A program made the position numbers and the translations under genes. Below are positions 35,278-44,739 of a DNA stretch of 47,506 nt, one piece after another (position 1 is the first letter of the stretch; every line of letters starts with the position of its first letter). Source of the stretch: CAZCDS01 sp964497585. Lineage in GTDB: Bacteria > Desulfobacterota > Desulfomonilia > Desulfomonilales > Desulfomonilaceae. The notes beneath the pieces were generated by a model. The model saw only the letters and a program-made list of their open reading frames with translations, was not told the DNA's origin and did not search any database. The DNA lies in assembly GCA_964497585.1 (NCBI GenBank), contig CAZCDS010000052.1, positions 1 through 47,506 on the forward strand, read 5' to 3'.

Positions 35278-37689
35278 CTATTCCGGCTTGAGCACCTGCG
35301 TTGTCTTGGAATGCTCCCTTATGGCGCGGTCGCTAAACCACCAGTAGACTTTGTCGCCGTTCATGTAGGCTCGTATTTGGTCCTTCTGATGCGGTTCGAA
35401 GGTTCGGCCCGTGACTCCTCCGGGCAGTACGGCCAGCACCTTTTCATCGTCCCCCAGGTCGGCCACCATCCGCAGGGAAGCCGGTACGGTGACGGCATAG
35501 GGCTTGTTGAAGTTGTACATGGCCCGATAGAGCGTCTCACAAGATCCTCCCATGGGGTAGCGCCCTCCGCCGAGCAGAGACTTCCCGAACCCCGACCGCC
35601 TGATGGGATTGAGGAACTCGATCTGGTGGAGTTTGCCCCATGACCAATCTTCCGGGTCGGCGCCCAGTGATTTCTCCAACGTTTTCCGAACCTGGAGCCC
35701 TGCCTGAGTGAACAACTCGTTCCTGGTTTCCGTGTGACCCTTGGTGGCGACGTTGTCGAACCACGGTGACGTGCCCCCAAGCACCATTTGTTGGAGTCTC
35801 TCATACCAGAAATTGCGGTTGCCCAGCATGGCTCGGGTCAACTTCGGCCCCAGCTCATCTTGAAAAACGAGCACCGCGAAGGCATTGTAAACAGCCTGAA
35901 ATACCAAAGGAGCCGCCTTGTCCTTGTCGTCCCGGAAGTCCCATTGGGCAAGTATTCGGCCTATTTTTTCCATCCGGTTATTCGTCTTGAGGACACGAGC
36001 GATCACCGGGGCGATCTGCTTGGCCATGAGGTTCACGGTGTCCCGCTGGAACTGCCAGTTGTCGGCAGCCGAAGTGACCTGCGGTTTGCTGAGAAGCTCT
36101 TTGAGCCTTCGATAGCGGTACGAGCCCGCCGCGTACGACGAGTAGTAGTAGGGATAATCCTTGGTTACGACATAATGGTTGCAGGTACCGACCCATCCCC
36201 GACCGGGATTATACAGATGAGGCATTTTGTCAAAGGGTATCCAACCCTTCCAGTTGTCCTCTGAGTCCACGACCACGTGAGGAATCGCCCCGTCGCCGGG
36301 GGACCGGATAGGGAGCCTGCCCGACGTGTGCCATCCGATGTTACCGTCTTTGTCGGCAAAGACGAAGTTGAGCATAATCAGATTCACTTTTCGGAGAGCA
36401 TTCCGCACCTCACTCACTGATCGTGCCCTCAAGAGTCCATCGAGGCCGAGTTCCGGCCCCATGGTTTCCGCGGGCGCCCACCTCAGGGTGATCACCTTGT
36501 CGGTTTCGGGCTCAGGAAAAAGCCCGGAAATAACAGGCCCTCTTCGGGTGAATCTGATCCGGAGCTTCTCTTTTCTGAATCCGTCCGCCGCGTCGGGGTC
36601 CTTGATGCGGAGGGTCTCTTCGACGATCTTGAAGGGAAGCGATTTCTTTCCCTCCAAATACCTTCCCGGATCTTTGGGATCGACTGTCTCAACATAGAGA
36701 TCCTGGGAATCGCCGTAGGAATTGGTGACTCCCACCGCGACGTATTCGTTCCTGCCGACGGCCATTGCCGGGACGCCGGGAATCGTTACTCCGACCGCCC
36801 TGAACTCCGGGGTGATCAGCCCGCACGGGTACCAGATTCCCGGCAGAATCCTCGGATCGAGGTGCGGATCGTCGGCCACGATGGGTTTCCCGCTTTTGGA
36901 GAGACGAGGAGCCAGTGCCCAGTTGTTACTCCCGATGGCGAGAGGACGTTCGGTGAGGTAGTCCTGAAGGGCTTTGTCCGCAATGAGATTGAGCCTGCCT
37001 GCGGGCGGATGCTCCTTCAGGGCGGCTGCCGCGGATTTTCGTGCCGGTTCATCGGGATTGACGTTTATTGGAAACAGTTCCTTGGCCTTTTGCGGTCCGA
37101 GCTTATCCACCAGCATCTGAGCGACGATTTCGTGCTGGATGTTTCCTGACGTGTCCCAGCACATGAAATATGCAACCGACAGGGAATCTGAAACGGCCCA
37201 TGGTTCCGCGCGTATGCCGGCCAGCTTGAATTCCAGGGGGATCTCTTCGGGCCTTGTCTTGATAAACGCGTTCACACCGTCGACATATCTCTGGAAAAAG
37301 CGCCGTGTCTCCTCATTGAGCGTCGCGGCGTGCTTCTTGGCGATGCGGTGAATTCCGATGGTTCGCATGCGGATGTCCACCCGTCTGCCCCGTTCACCGG
37401 CCAGCTCCGAAATCCGGCCCTGCGCGACCATCCTCATGAGTTGCATCTGGAACAATCGATCCTGCGCAGTCACAAATCCCTGGGCTACGAGAGCATCCTC
37501 AGGACTGTCCGCACGTATGTAGGGCATCCCCTTTTGGTCACGCGTGACCGTGACGGATTTCTTTAATCCGGGTAGTACGAGCGTGCCCTCCGTCTGGTAG
37601 CTGTTCAGCCGACGGAGGCCGTACGGGACGAGCAGAATGCACGCGACAACCAGAATGACCGCAACGAAGAGGAGTTTCCATCGACTCAT
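35278..37689 (-). CDS. Penicillin acylase-family Ntn-hydrolase
   Basis: 803 residues, an exported amidase that cleaves itself into alpha and beta chains. N-terminal anchor or signal at 7-24, alpha chain with RADSPEDALVAQGFVTAQDR, and the beta-chain start at Ser253 in AIGSNNWAL, the catalytic N-terminal nucleophile. VADDPHL and an Asn-rich oxyanion area follow. Members deacylate penicillins, acyl-homoserine lactones or aculeacin; the substrate cannot be fixed here. Length is normal for the family. Confidence 0.93.
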   Translation of the reverse strand: MSRWKLLFVAVILVVACILLVPYGLRRLNSYQTEGTLVLPGLKKSVTVTRDQKGMPYIRADSPEDALVAQGFVTAQDRLFQMQLMRMVAQGRISELAGERGRRVDIRMRTIGIHRIAKKHAATLNEETRRFFQRYVDGVNAFIKTRPEEIPLEFKLAGIRAEPWAVSDSLSVAYFMCWDTSGNIQHEIVAQMLVDKLGPQKAKELFPINVNPDEPARKSAAAALKEHPPAGRLNLIADKALQDYLTERPLAIGSNNWALAPRLSKSGKPIVADDPHLDPRILPGIWYPCGLITPEFRAVGVTIPGVPAMAVGRNEYVAVGVTNSYGDSQDLYVETVDPKDPGRYLEGKKSLPFKIVEETLRIKDPDAADGFRKEKLRIRFTRRGPVISGLFPEPETDKVITLRWAPAETMGPELGLDGLLRARSVSEVRNALRKVNLIMLNFVFADKDGNIGWHTSGRLPIRSPGDGAIPHVVVDSEDNWKGWIPFDKMPHLYNPGRGWVGTCNHYVVTKDYPYYYSSYAAGSYRYRRLKELLSKPQVTSAADNWQFQRDTVNLMAKQIAPVIARVLKTNNRMEKIGRILAQWDFRDDKDKAAPLVFQAVYNAFAVLVFQDELGPKLTRAMLGNRNFWYERLQQMVLGGTSPWFDNVATKGHTETRNELFTQAGLQVRKTLEKSLGADPEDWSWGKLHQIEFLNPIRRSGFGKSLLGGGRYPMGGSCETLYRAMYNFNKPYAVTVPASLRMVADLGDDEKVLAVLPGGVTGRTFEPHQKDQIRAYMNGDKVYWWFSDRAIREHSKTTQVLKPE

Positions 37690-38099
37690 AAGCTGTCTCC
37701 TTTTCCCGAAACCGTCTTTTCTCTTCCGCAGGATAAGCGAATTCCCGTAAATTTAGGCGCGGTTGATCCGGGTGGTTTCTCTGCGCCGGCGCGGACCGTG
37801 CTCCCAAATCATGTCACAGTCTCATATCACAGGTCGGGGCCTCGAAACGGCAAAAGATTCGGGGAATCTTCGAAAAACTCGGGTGCGGCCCGTTGGAGGC
37901 ACGAATTGGGCGGGGAAGTACGACGATGCGTGCGAACTCCTATGAGATGCGCCTTGCAGAGTCTCTTACTTCCCGACATGATAAAGCACGGACACCGGCA
38001 TGCGGAGTCATCCCAACGGTTCGAGACCGCAAAAGGTCTTTTTTTTGCGAGACGAAACGATTATCCTCGGAGAGGAATGGCACCATTCGGAGAGAATCT
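37690..38099. other. Divergent intergenic region
   Basis: 410 bp between the acylase (minus) and a secreted Cys-rich gene (plus). No supported gene; it likely carries both promoters. Confidence 0.4.
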
Positions 38100-38630
38100 A
38101 TGAGATCAGTTTGCCTGGCAATCAGGATTCTAGGCCTGGCATTGCTCCTTACCGGGCCTTTGGAAAATTGCATCGCGCTGGACCGGCCCTTCGGCAAGAA
38201 ACATAATTGCGTCTGCGCGGAACTTCAGGGGTATCTGGATTACCTGAACCGGTCTCCTCTCTATCTTGTGAATTCACCGGTCCCGGAGAAATATCGGCCG
38301 AGGTTGCTGGCACGCAAATGCGGGACGACGATTTCTCCTGCGGCCTACGAGCGAATGATGGTGGCCATCCGTGCCTATGTCTACTACTGTTCCCAGGCTT
38401 CTCAAAAGGAATGTCTGGTCAGTCGACGGGCCATGCGGGAAATATGCCCTAGAATGGAAATCGGATTTTCGGTTCCTCCACCACCCGGGACACGGGCGGA
38501 TTGTTATTACGCATGTAAAGCGAACTGTCCTCGCGCGAAGGACCCGCAGGGAGACTGGGGCGACCTGGCCATAGACCCCAGATGCCTTCAAGATTGCAGT
38601 GAAAGATGTAAGAAATCGTTTGCGCGATAG
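38100..38630 (+). CDS. Secreted Cys-rich protein
   Basis: 176 residues from ATG 38100 (GGAGAG upstream), chosen over the longer frame from 37893 because a signal peptide starts there (about 1-27). The mature part has 12 cysteines, an even number, with pairs such as NCVCAE and DCYYACKANC, and RCLQDCSERC near the end. Not recognised. The pattern fits a disulfide-stabilised periplasmic protein or a metal or haem-binding one (no CxxCH is seen). Confidence 0.7.
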   Translation: MRSVCLAIRILGLALLLTGPLENCIALDRPFGKKHNCVCAELQGYLDYLNRSPLYLVNSPVPEKYRPRLLARKCGTTISPAAYERMMVAIRAYVYYCSQASQKECLVSRRAMREICPRMEIGFSVPPPPGTRADCYYACKANCPRAKDPQGDWGDLAIDPRCLQDCSERCKKSFAR

Positions 38631-38877
38631 GCCGCGAGGAGCCGGAAACGTGGCGAAGTCACCGCCCGGGAAGACCTTCTGGCTCATGTCCTTGCGAGCA
38701 AAGGACGTGTATGGCTCGTATCAAGATGAGGCGAGTGGCGACTCCCTCGTGCAGTACGCTCCTAATATCGCATCTCAGACGTCTCTTGTGGAATTGGAGG
38801 AGTTGTCATATCGCTTCCTGAAAGCTCGTAGGAGGATGATCTTGAAGCGTTCAGTGATTCCCCTCTCCACGCGACTT

Positions 38878-39777
38878 TCACAAGGAAGATTGTAACTTTC
38901 CGATAATACTTGAGACTTTCTGTGTAAATATGCGCTCATAATTTCTTGTGGTCAGGTACCCTCGAACGCCCATTAAGGCCGCCGCGATGCCTATTGCGAC
39001 GAGGCTCCCGTCAAGGAGAGTCCAAATCCCCACGCCGAAAAAACGCATGAGGCCAAGGCCCAGCACTATCAATGCCAGACCGGTGCGAATGAAGGCAAGC
39101 TCCGTTCTGCCTTTGGCGAGAACCGAACGGTATGTGGACAGAATCGTGCGGGTACTTGCAAGGTCGTTTCTCTCCTGGGCCAAAGTGGTTCGCTTTTGGG
39201 AAAGGTCAGTACGTTTGGAGGCCAGATCATTGCGTTCACTTGCCAGCTCAGTCCGGTTTTTCGAGAGACCTGTCCTCACGTTTGCCAGTTCAGTGCGTTT
39301 TTCAGCAAGTCCCGTCCTCTTTCGCGCAAAGTCCGTCCGTTCTCCTGCGAGGTCGCTTCTCTTTGTCGCTAGCTCGGTGCGGTTCTTCGAGAGGCCTGTT
39401 CTCACGTTTGCCAGCTCGGTGCGCTTATCAGCTAGCTCAGTTCTCTTTTGGGAAAAGTTCGTCCGGTCTCTTGCGAGGTCGGTTCTCTTTATCGACAGGT
39501 CCGTCCGCTTTTCGGCCAGAGAGGTTCTTTTGGTTGCCAAATTCGTCTGATACTCTGCAAGTTCGGTGCTCTTCGCGCTGAGTGTCACTTGTTCTTTTTG
39601 CAGTTGAGTGCGTTCTCCAGCCAAAGTGGTACGCACTTTAGCGCTTGCCGTCCGATCCGAGGCCAGTTCATTGGTCTTTCCAATCATGTTTACCATGCTC
39701 TCGGTGAGTCTGTTCTCTTCTTCGGCAAGCTGAATCAGGATCTGCATCACGTGTTCTTCATCCGTGCGTGTGGCCAT
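38878..39777 (-). CDS. DUF202-like membrane protein with a giant heptad-repeat domain
   Basis: 299 residues. Residues 38-233 are 28 uninterrupted heptads of consensus L-A-x-x-R-T-x (for example LAEKRTDLSIKRTD). The last repeat, RTELAFIRTGLAL, is the conserved opening of DUF202 membrane domains and leads into two membrane helices (about 234-250 and 255-275). A short tail follows with YERIFTQKVSSIIGKL. A long rod-like coiled coil attached to the membrane is expected. The role is unknown. The gene stands alone on the minus strand. Confidence 0.85.
   Translation of the reverse strand: MATRTDEEHVMQILIQLAEEENRLTESMVNMIGKTNELASDRTASAKVRTTLAGERTQLQKEQVTLSAKSTELAEYQTNLATKRTSLAEKRTDLSIKRTDLARDRTNFSQKRTELADKRTELANVRTGLSKNRTELATKRSDLAGERTDFARKRTGLAEKRTELANVRTGLSKNRTELASERNDLASKRTDLSQKRTTLAQERNDLASTRTILSTYRSVLAKGRTELAFIRTGLALIVLGLGLMRFFGVGIWTLLDGSLVAIGIAAALMGVRGYLTTRNYERIFTQKVSSIIGKLQSSL
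39079..39666 (-). repeat. Tandem 21-bp coding repeat (28 heptads)
   Basis: These codons encode the heptads. A higher-order unit is visible: heptads 12-17 and 18-23 share the order KRTELANVRTGLSKNRTELA, so a 126-bp block was probably duplicated on top of the 21-bp unit. Confidence 0.85.
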
Positions 39778-39828
39778 TGCAGGTTCCTTTCTTCCTGTAA
39801 GTAATCTACGGAAAAGTTGCTATCAAAA

Positions 39829-39990
39829 GTTATCCCGCGATCTCACAAATGAGGGTCGTTTCACGCCAAGAAACACCTGTCCCTGGCTTTCGGCCTCCTA
39901 ATCCGTGCGGCTGCGCTTCCGAAAATGCTCCAGCGGCTCCGATTCCCGCCCTTGTGCCGGATTAGCGGCTCTTTTCCGAGAATTTCACGC
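39829..39990 (+). mobile_element. IS1380-type right-end remnant (copy C)
   Basis: It begins TTATCCCGCGATCTC and follows copies A and B in order, including a GCGGCTGCGCTTCCG stretch and a GGCTCTTTTCCGAGAA end, but is strongly diverged. No transposase accompanies it. Confidence 0.5.
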
Positions 39991-40882
39991 TAGCACACCG
40001 CCACTCCGGCAGTCAACGGTGAGGTTGATGGTGTGCCTTCACCCAAATGCAGCCCAATCGCGATGGAACAAAGGAAACGCCAAAGCCACATGGAAATACA
40101 GTCCGAGGGTTTTGCAGGGCTTTCGCTCAGATTATATTGAGTGTCAAGAATTCTGTCTTATTGGTGGTGGCCTATGTTGCAAGAACCTGCCCACTTCATC
40201 GTGCAAACGAGCGAAGCTAAGGGAAGCAGTTTGCCGAAAAAAGAGCCCTCCGCAATCTTTCCCCAAAAATTCTGGCATTGCTTTTGGCAACTGCTATGAC
40301 CGTTGATTTGGTGGCGGTGAGGGCCAGGCTCAAGGGTCGTTGCGCCAGGCGCCGGATCATCGGGGCAGGGATGAGACCCGGCCGGAGCTCCTCGATCCGG
40401 TCCGGATTATCTGCGGCGTCCCCGACTCTCGCTTCTTCGGCCTGATTTTTCTGGGGAAACTTCTGTTGACAGCAAGACCCCGGTTGGTACAAAATTGGTT
40501 TGTGGTCCCATCGTCTGGAGGCCGAGGACACTGGCCTTTCACGGCGGAGAGGGGGATCGATTCCCTGGGGGACTGGCGCTTTAACCGACCAAGATCGCAG
40601 GGAGGCAGAGACAGCCAGTGCTTTCGTGATGCCATGTTGGTCCGCAGACAGGGCCCCGGGGGGCCCCTTTCAGATCGAATTCCAAATCCTAATGAGACGC
40701 TCCATCTCCTTGGTAATGGTTTTTATCCTGTCAATCTGCGGGCAATAGGAAGCATGAGTGAGAGAGTTATTGAAGCGGTTGACTCGCAAGATCTTATGTC
40801 TGTAGATGATGTGAAATCGGATGGGGAGGGGGGCGCTAAGGAACGCTCCGGTTATTTTTGTCAGGCATCCGAGGAGATATAT
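39991..40882. other. Intergenic with possible long leader
   Basis: No frame here has a recognisable protein. A frame open from 40340 into the next gene lacks a start signal and is not used. The one good promoter match in this stretch is at 40466. Confidence 0.4.
40466..40493 (+). promoter_or_regulatory. Sigma-70-like promoter
   Basis: TTGACA (40466-40471), a 16-nt spacer and TACAAA (40488-40493). It would give a leader of about 385 nt to the gene at 40883. Confidence 0.4.
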
Positions 40883-41422
40883 ATGGAACTTCAAAGTCTG
40901 AAAGACTGGCTCGTTCCGATTTCGACTTTTGTAACCCTTATGACCGCATCGATTGGTGGTTGGTTGTCGCTAAAACAGTATCCACTGAAAGTAAGCGTGG
41001 AAACCAGGCTTGCGCAAAGCGCGCAACTGGAGGCGGACATAAAACTACTCAAGCTCTTCACCGAAATCATGGATATTGCGCACGCGCGACGAGGGTGTCA
41101 GGTTTCCGAAAAAGCGATTGAGAAAATTTTGACTCCCGAGAAGATGAAGGAGTTGGGCTTATCCGCTACGAATCTCCAAGATATTCTCGCGAAGTCAGTG
41201 GTACAGTTACCTGTTGGAATAGCGGCACAAGATGCCGCTATCTGCGCTATCTGGGTGTTGGGACGACGTCACGACGCTCTCATGCCCGTGTCGATTCAGG
41301 CTCTTGAATCTCTAAGGGCGTTTAAGGGCGAAGTCGTGAAAGGTTATTTGGAAGATCTGAAGGCGAATTACACTGGTAAGAATCTAGCTTCCACTGAGTC
41401 CAAGGACTGTGGTAAGGAATAG
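40883..41422 (+). CDS. Small membrane-anchored hypothetical protein
   Basis: 179 residues from ATG 40883, preceded by GAGGAG at a spacing of 7-8 nt. One membrane segment (about 10-28, LVPISTFVTLMTASIGGWLS) is followed by a mostly helical cytoplasmic domain with a repeated charged pattern (EADIKLLKLFTEIMDIAHAR). The shape resembles signal-anchored helical proteins of unknown function. Confidence 0.65.
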   Translation: MELQSLKDWLVPISTFVTLMTASIGGWLSLKQYPLKVSVETRLAQSAQLEADIKLLKLFTEIMDIAHARRGCQVSEKAIEKILTPEKMKELGLSATNLQDILAKSVVQLPVGIAAQDAAICAIWVLGRRHDALMPVSIQALESLRAFKGEVVKGYLEDLKANYTGKNLASTESKDCGKE

Positions 41423-41741
41423 GGGTCACCCGTTAAAAGGCCCTATGTCAAGGGAAAAGGGTAGCCCGCTGCAACGAAAGTAATGTTTCCTCGCTCAGGT
41501 ACAGTTCATTCGGGTACTGGACCGCTATGAGCCTGCTCCTCGCCTGTGCCGGGACTTCGGGTTTTGGTATCAATGATTCTTCACCGCGCCAGTGCCCATC
41601 AGGATTGAGGGATGTCCACGAGGTGTAACTCCCCCTTCCGCAAAAGCGGACCAGAAAACCATCGGTTCCATGCCTTGTCCAATCGTGATGGGACAAATCT
41701 GATGGTTACGGGCCAACCCTATGGTGGCTCACGCCAACTGA

Positions 41742-42160
41742 TTAGGCAAAGAGTCTCTCCTTATCGAAGGCAACCTGGTCCCTCATGATATGATAGGCTG
41801 CCCGTGCGAGTTTGTGGGCTAACGCGCTCCGGGCGACCATGAAATTGGTGTTGGCGGCTTTCCGATTGTACCAGCAACGGATACTCTCATCAAAGCGTCG
41901 GGCCATCTCCGCAGCTTCGGAAAAGGCCCAGGCCAGATACTTGTTCCCGTTCTTCTTGTTGCCGCTTCCCTTCTTCTTGTCATTACCGGTCCAACGCGTG
42001 GGGCCTTCCGACAATAGCAAGCGTAGTTCCCCGCCCCGGCGAATCGCTCAATGGAGCCTGTCTCGAGTATAATGGTGAGGCCGAGAATTACGCCGACCCC
42101 GGGGATGGTCAACAGACAGCTAGGTTCTCCTGGGAACGAGGAAAATTCCCCATTAATCAC
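41742..42160 (-). pseudogene. IS110-family transposase C-terminal fragment, frameshifted
   Basis: The first frame (42160 to about 42010) has LLTIPGVGVILGLTIILETG and GNYACYCR, the helix-hairpin-helix end of IS110 transposases. The next frame (about 42020-41742) continues with NKKNGNKYLAWAF and ARAAYHIMRDQVAFDKE, the family's normal end. A shift lies near 42005-42020, and the N-terminal DEDD catalytic half is missing. Confidence 0.85.
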
Positions 42161-42187
42161 CCCTCATTCATCAGATCTTGGTGAACT

Positions 42188-43360
42188 TTACCTGTCCCTC
42201 AGCGGCGCGAGCCGCGAGATCACCAGCCCGGCCAGATCCATCACCTGGAGCTTGTCTTGAAGCTCTTCGGCCTTCACCGCGTCGTGAAGCATCCTCGCAC
42301 AGCCGGGACAGGCAACTGCTAGAATGCCTGCTCCTGTTTGCGCGGCTTCTTTCGCACGCACCCGAGCCGGGCTGTCGGACCCCGTACCAATGACGTCGGT
42401 GAACAGGTTTCCGCCACCTCCTCCACAGCAAAGTGCGTTCGATTCCGACCTATCCATCTCTTTTACCACAACGCCGGGTATAGCGGTAAGAACCTTCCTG
42501 GGCGCCTTATATACCTTGTTATGTCTACCCAGATAGCAAGGATCGTGAAACGTAGCAATGACCGCAGGCAGCGATCGATCAAAGTCTGCTTTTCGGATTG
42601 GGGTTCCCAGGGCCTGTGAATAATGAACCACTTCGAACTCACCGCCCATCTGCGGATATTCGTTTTGGAAGGCATGGTAAGCGTGGGGAGAAAGCGTGAT
42701 AATCTTCTCTACGCCCAGCCGTCGAAATTGCTCAATATTGTTCTTGGCAATCTCTTCGAAAAGTCCCTTTTCTCCCATGGCTCTCACATCGTTGCCGTCG
42801 CTGCGCTCTTCGGGGCCTAATATCCCGAACGACGTTCCCAATCTGGTCAAAAGGCCTGCCACCGATCGTGCCATCTCCTGCCCGACTTCATCGTAAGAGC
42901 CCACACAGCCCACATAGAAGAGATATTCCTGACCGGAATACTGCTCCAGACCAAGCCCATCAGCCCATTTCCCGCGGTGGGCCTCCGGGAGCTTGTAGGG
43001 ATTGCCATGCAGGTGCACGCTCTTGAAGTAGTCCCGAACCGCAGGCGGAACCATGCCCTGTTCCACCAGCTCTTCTCGGCCCGCAATAAAGGCATTTAGA
43101 ATATCGTCTTTGAACTTGGTGAATACACAGTGCTCCACACAGTTGGCGCACGTAGCGCAAGAGAACATGATATCCGCCAGGCGAGGGCTGGTCCGGATGT
43201 CTCCGTCGAGCCAGGCCCGCAGAAGCCACATGCGGCCGCCCGGGGAATACGTTTCGAAACGAGAGATCAGGTATGAAGGACAGTTTAGGTCCAAGTAGTC
43301 GGCGGGTAATTTGCAGTAGCCGCAACGAAAACACCGATGCAGAATGTCGGAATATTCCAT
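42188..43360 (-). CDS. Fe-S oxidoreductase subunit, CCG-domain (GlcF/HdrD-like)
   Basis: 390 residues. It has two N-terminal 4Fe-4S motifs (CFRCGYC and, further on, CATCANCVEHC) and two CCG domains (HDPCYLGRHN, ALCCGGGGGN and CPGCARML). The start at ATG 43360 shares one base with the stop of the FAD gene (TGATG). It is the third gene of an overlapping operon; such subunits pass electrons from a flavin dehydrogenase to a carrier. Confidence 0.93.
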   Translation of the reverse strand: MEYSDILHRCFRCGYCKLPADYLDLNCPSYLISRFETYSPGGRMWLLRAWLDGDIRTSPRLADIMFSCATCANCVEHCVFTKFKDDILNAFIAGREELVEQGMVPPAVRDYFKSVHLHGNPYKLPEAHRGKWADGLGLEQYSGQEYLFYVGCVGSYDEVGQEMARSVAGLLTRLGTSFGILGPEERSDGNDVRAMGEKGLFEEIAKNNIEQFRRLGVEKIITLSPHAYHAFQNEYPQMGGEFEVVHYSQALGTPIRKADFDRSLPAVIATFHDPCYLGRHNKVYKAPRKVLTAIPGVVVKEMDRSESNALCCGGGGGNLFTDVIGTGSDSPARVRAKEAAQTGAGILAVACPGCARMLHDAVKAEELQDKLQVMDLAGLVISRLAPLRDR

Positions 43361-44739
43361 CAGTCCAACTCCCAATTGCCGGGGTTCATGATGTGGTTAG
43401 GATCAAGCGCATCCCTGAGTCTTTTCATCAGTTCGTATGTGTTTGGGGACATCCGTTCGAGAATCTGTCTCTGGGCCGGCACTTCGGCTTTCCACGGAAT
43501 ACCTCCCATTTCCAGAGCCACCCGATTGGTTTCTTCCAGAGCCCCCTGAGCCCGCTTTACATCCGATTCGTCTGCTCTGTTAAAAGGATATGAAAAATAG
43601 AACATCATACAGTGGCCCATGCCGATGATTCTTGCTCCGGTGGAATATGTTGTTCCGCAGCGATGTGAGATGTCGAGCCCCGCCCTATATGCCTGTGGAA
43701 AGGTCTCAATGGACATGATGGCTCCGACGTACTCGAAGCCTCCACCCTTGGCGACATCCGCGAAGCGGGTCAGTTGAGACGCAGGCGCTTCCAGAAAAGT
43801 CTTCTTCATGGGCGGCGGGATCACCATGAAGCCTCCTACCTTCTCGTCCATGTACTTGGTCAAAGACGCTCGAATCAGATTCTTCTTCCAACGGAGCTCC
43901 TGCTTGCTGTCTGCGGAATATGTGACGTTCATATGAACGAAGCCCTCTGCCCATACAGGTTTTGGGGCCATCCACGCAGTTATGTCCTCGGCTAGGCCCA
44001 CGCCGGTCATCTTGTGGAGGATGTCCGGAACGAGTTCAGGATCCTCCACCACAAAGATCCCTATGTCGGTGAAAGATCTGGCAGGAAAAAGCTTAATAGC
44101 CAGTTTTGTTACGATGCCCGTTGTACCGGTCCACCCTAAAAAAAGTCCGGCCAGATCGGGGAGAGGCGCTCGAGAGACCCATTGCGGACTGGTAGAGCAA
44201 GACCCAAGCAGAACAACTTCTCCTGTCGGCAACACGGCTTCCATTCCATTGACCTGCTCCGAATGAAACCCTGCGGTGTGAGACAAGTGCCCGGAACCGT
44301 GAATCAGCACGTTTCCACCAATTGTCGCGATGGGTGGGGCATCCGGAATGGAATGCTTAAGACCCGGGTGGTGCTTCTTCAGATAGGCTTGGAGCATTCC
44401 TTGAGACGCACCGGCTTCGACTACTGCGTAACGGCTGGTTTCATTGATCTCGATGATGCGGTTCATCCTTTTCATATCCAAGACCATGCCCCCCTTCAAT
44501 GGCCTGGAAATGCCCGACAAAACCAGCCCACCACCCAACGGCACCACAGAAATCCTTTCTCGGTTTGCCAGGAGGACCAGTCTTCTGACCTCCTCGGTGG
44601 AGGAAGGCATGACCACGAAATCCGGATCGCAGGGTTCCATGGTTCCCTGATCTCTCGAGTAGATGAATTTCTCCTCTGGTTCGTTTGAAACGTACCGCTC
44701 ACCAACTATCGCTTGCAGCTCCTTATAAATTCGTTCCAT
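43360..44739 (-). CDS. FAD-binding oxidoreductase, GlcD/D-lactate dehydrogenase-like
   Basis: 459 residues from ATG 44739. The PCMH-type FAD domain (about 30-210) has VPLGGGLVLSG and NVLIHGSGHLSH, followed by the FAD-oxidase C-terminal domain. It oxidises a 2-hydroxy acid such as lactate or glycolate, by family. The start overlaps the stop of the preceding Fe-S gene by one base, as does its own stop with the next gene. Confidence 0.93.
   Translation of the reverse strand: MERIYKELQAIVGERYVSNEPEEKFIYSRDQGTMEPCDPDFVVMPSSTEEVRRLVLLANRERISVVPLGGGLVLSGISRPLKGGMVLDMKRMNRIIEINETSRYAVVEAGASQGMLQAYLKKHHPGLKHSIPDAPPIATIGGNVLIHGSGHLSHTAGFHSEQVNGMEAVLPTGEVVLLGSCSTSPQWVSRAPLPDLAGLFLGWTGTTGIVTKLAIKLFPARSFTDIGIFVVEDPELVPDILHKMTGVGLAEDITAWMAPKPVWAEGFVHMNVTYSADSKQELRWKKNLIRASLTKYMDEKVGGFMVIPPPMKKTFLEAPASQLTRFADVAKGGGFEYVGAIMSIETFPQAYRAGLDISHRCGTTYSTGARIIGMGHCMMFYFSYPFNRADESDVKRAQGALEETNRVALEMGGIPWKAEVPAQRQILERMSPNTYELMKRLRDALDPNHIMNPGNWELD

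Noticed and set aside
39079..39666. CRISPR-like periodicity
   Set aside because: The repeat is 21 bp and in-frame coding, without spacers.
40340..40882. N-terminal extension of the gene at 40883
   Set aside because: The extension has no domain; the internal ATG with GAGGAG begins directly before the membrane anchor.
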